This document shows, piece after piece, positions 14,632 to 14,718 of a stretch of DNA of 14,718 bases (position 1 is the stretch's first letter; each line of letters begins with the position of its first letter). The stretch is taken from the NCBI GenBank assembly GCA_900552255.1, contig URZF01000017.1:1-14718 (forward strand), read 5' to 3'. Both the position numbers and the translations under genes were made by a program. The stretch comes from an uncultured Eubacteriales bacterium. Lineage in GTDB: Bacteria > Bacillota > Clostridia > Oscillospirales > CAG-272. The notes beneath the pieces were generated by a model. The model was not told the DNA's origin. It saw only the letters and a list, made by a program, of their open reading frames with translations, and ran no database searches.

Positions 14632-14718
14632 GAATTATTTTGTGCTAAACTTATATAATTAAATCCGCCGTTTGCACGTTTATTATCCTTTGCAGCGACG
14701 CGAGCGGCATTTCCACCT

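Noticed and set aside
14651..14718. Possible 3' end of a further minus-strand gene at the right edge (reads VEMPLASLQRIINVQTADLII then TAA)
   Set aside because: Only about 21 codons are visible, other frames are also open for similar lengths, and no family is recognisable. The neighbouring sequence is needed to decide.
1..14718. Mobile element, CRISPR array or defence island
   Set aside because: No transposase, integrase, terminal repeats, spaced repeats or nuclease genes were found. The gene content is conserved housekeeping with one unknown gene.

Overview
The window looks like a chromosomal segment of a low-copy, moderately GC-rich Gram-positive bacterium, most likely a Clostridia-class Bacillota (Firmicutes). 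Three things suggest this: strong AGGAGG-like ribosome binding sites, consensus sigma-A promoters (TTGACA, 18 bp, TATAAT), and a long minus-strand gene cluster in nearly the same order as the Bacillus subtilis yloC to cpgA cluster. No species can be named from the sequence alone. I see no rRNA, tRNA, CRISPR array or insertion sequence.

Layout. Positions 1-758 (+) hold the end of an unrecognised small membrane protein, followed by a DUF3267-type membrane protein with an HExxH motif. A hairpin at 761-802 separates this pair from the convergent cluster. Positions 801-12298 (-) are one tightly packed operon. Read in transcription order it is yicC/yloC (RNase-like), remA (DUF370), gmk, rpoZ, priA, def, fmt, rsmB, rlmN, a PP2C phosphatase (prpC/stp), a Hanks-type Ser/Thr kinase (prkC) and rsgA. 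Junctions are short or overlap by 1 or 4 bases, and a consensus promoter lies at 12343-12372. Positions 12299-12683 are a divergent intergenic region with two consensus promoters facing away from each other. Positions 12684-13196 (+) encode an uncharacterised 170-residue two-part protein with a TTG start and an internal ribosome binding site. A bidirectional terminator at 13281-13310 separates it from a convergent lipoprotein beta-N-acetylhexosaminidase (NagZ-like GH3, 13359-14573, -).

How the genes fit together. The operon serves information processing: RNA turnover (YicC), GMP kinase and RNA polymerase omega, replication restart (PriA), initiator tRNA formylation and N-terminal deformylation (Fmt and Def), rRNA methylation (RsmB and RlmN) and ribosome assembly (RsgA). 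It is capped by the PrpC/PrkC phosphorylation switch, whose B. subtilis counterparts act on the RsgA homologue CpgA.

Most of the window is ordinary housekeeping. The departures worth attention are these. The kinase ends about 38 residues after its membrane helix and has no PASTA repeats. The cluster lacks coaBC, rpe and thiN. The gene at 12684 has an N-terminal 45-residue module that resembles, by eye, the small PLMP/RRXRR-type domain at the start of IscB-like proteins. The same gene carries a strong in-frame internal start and a leader with a repeated motif around its ribosome binding site.
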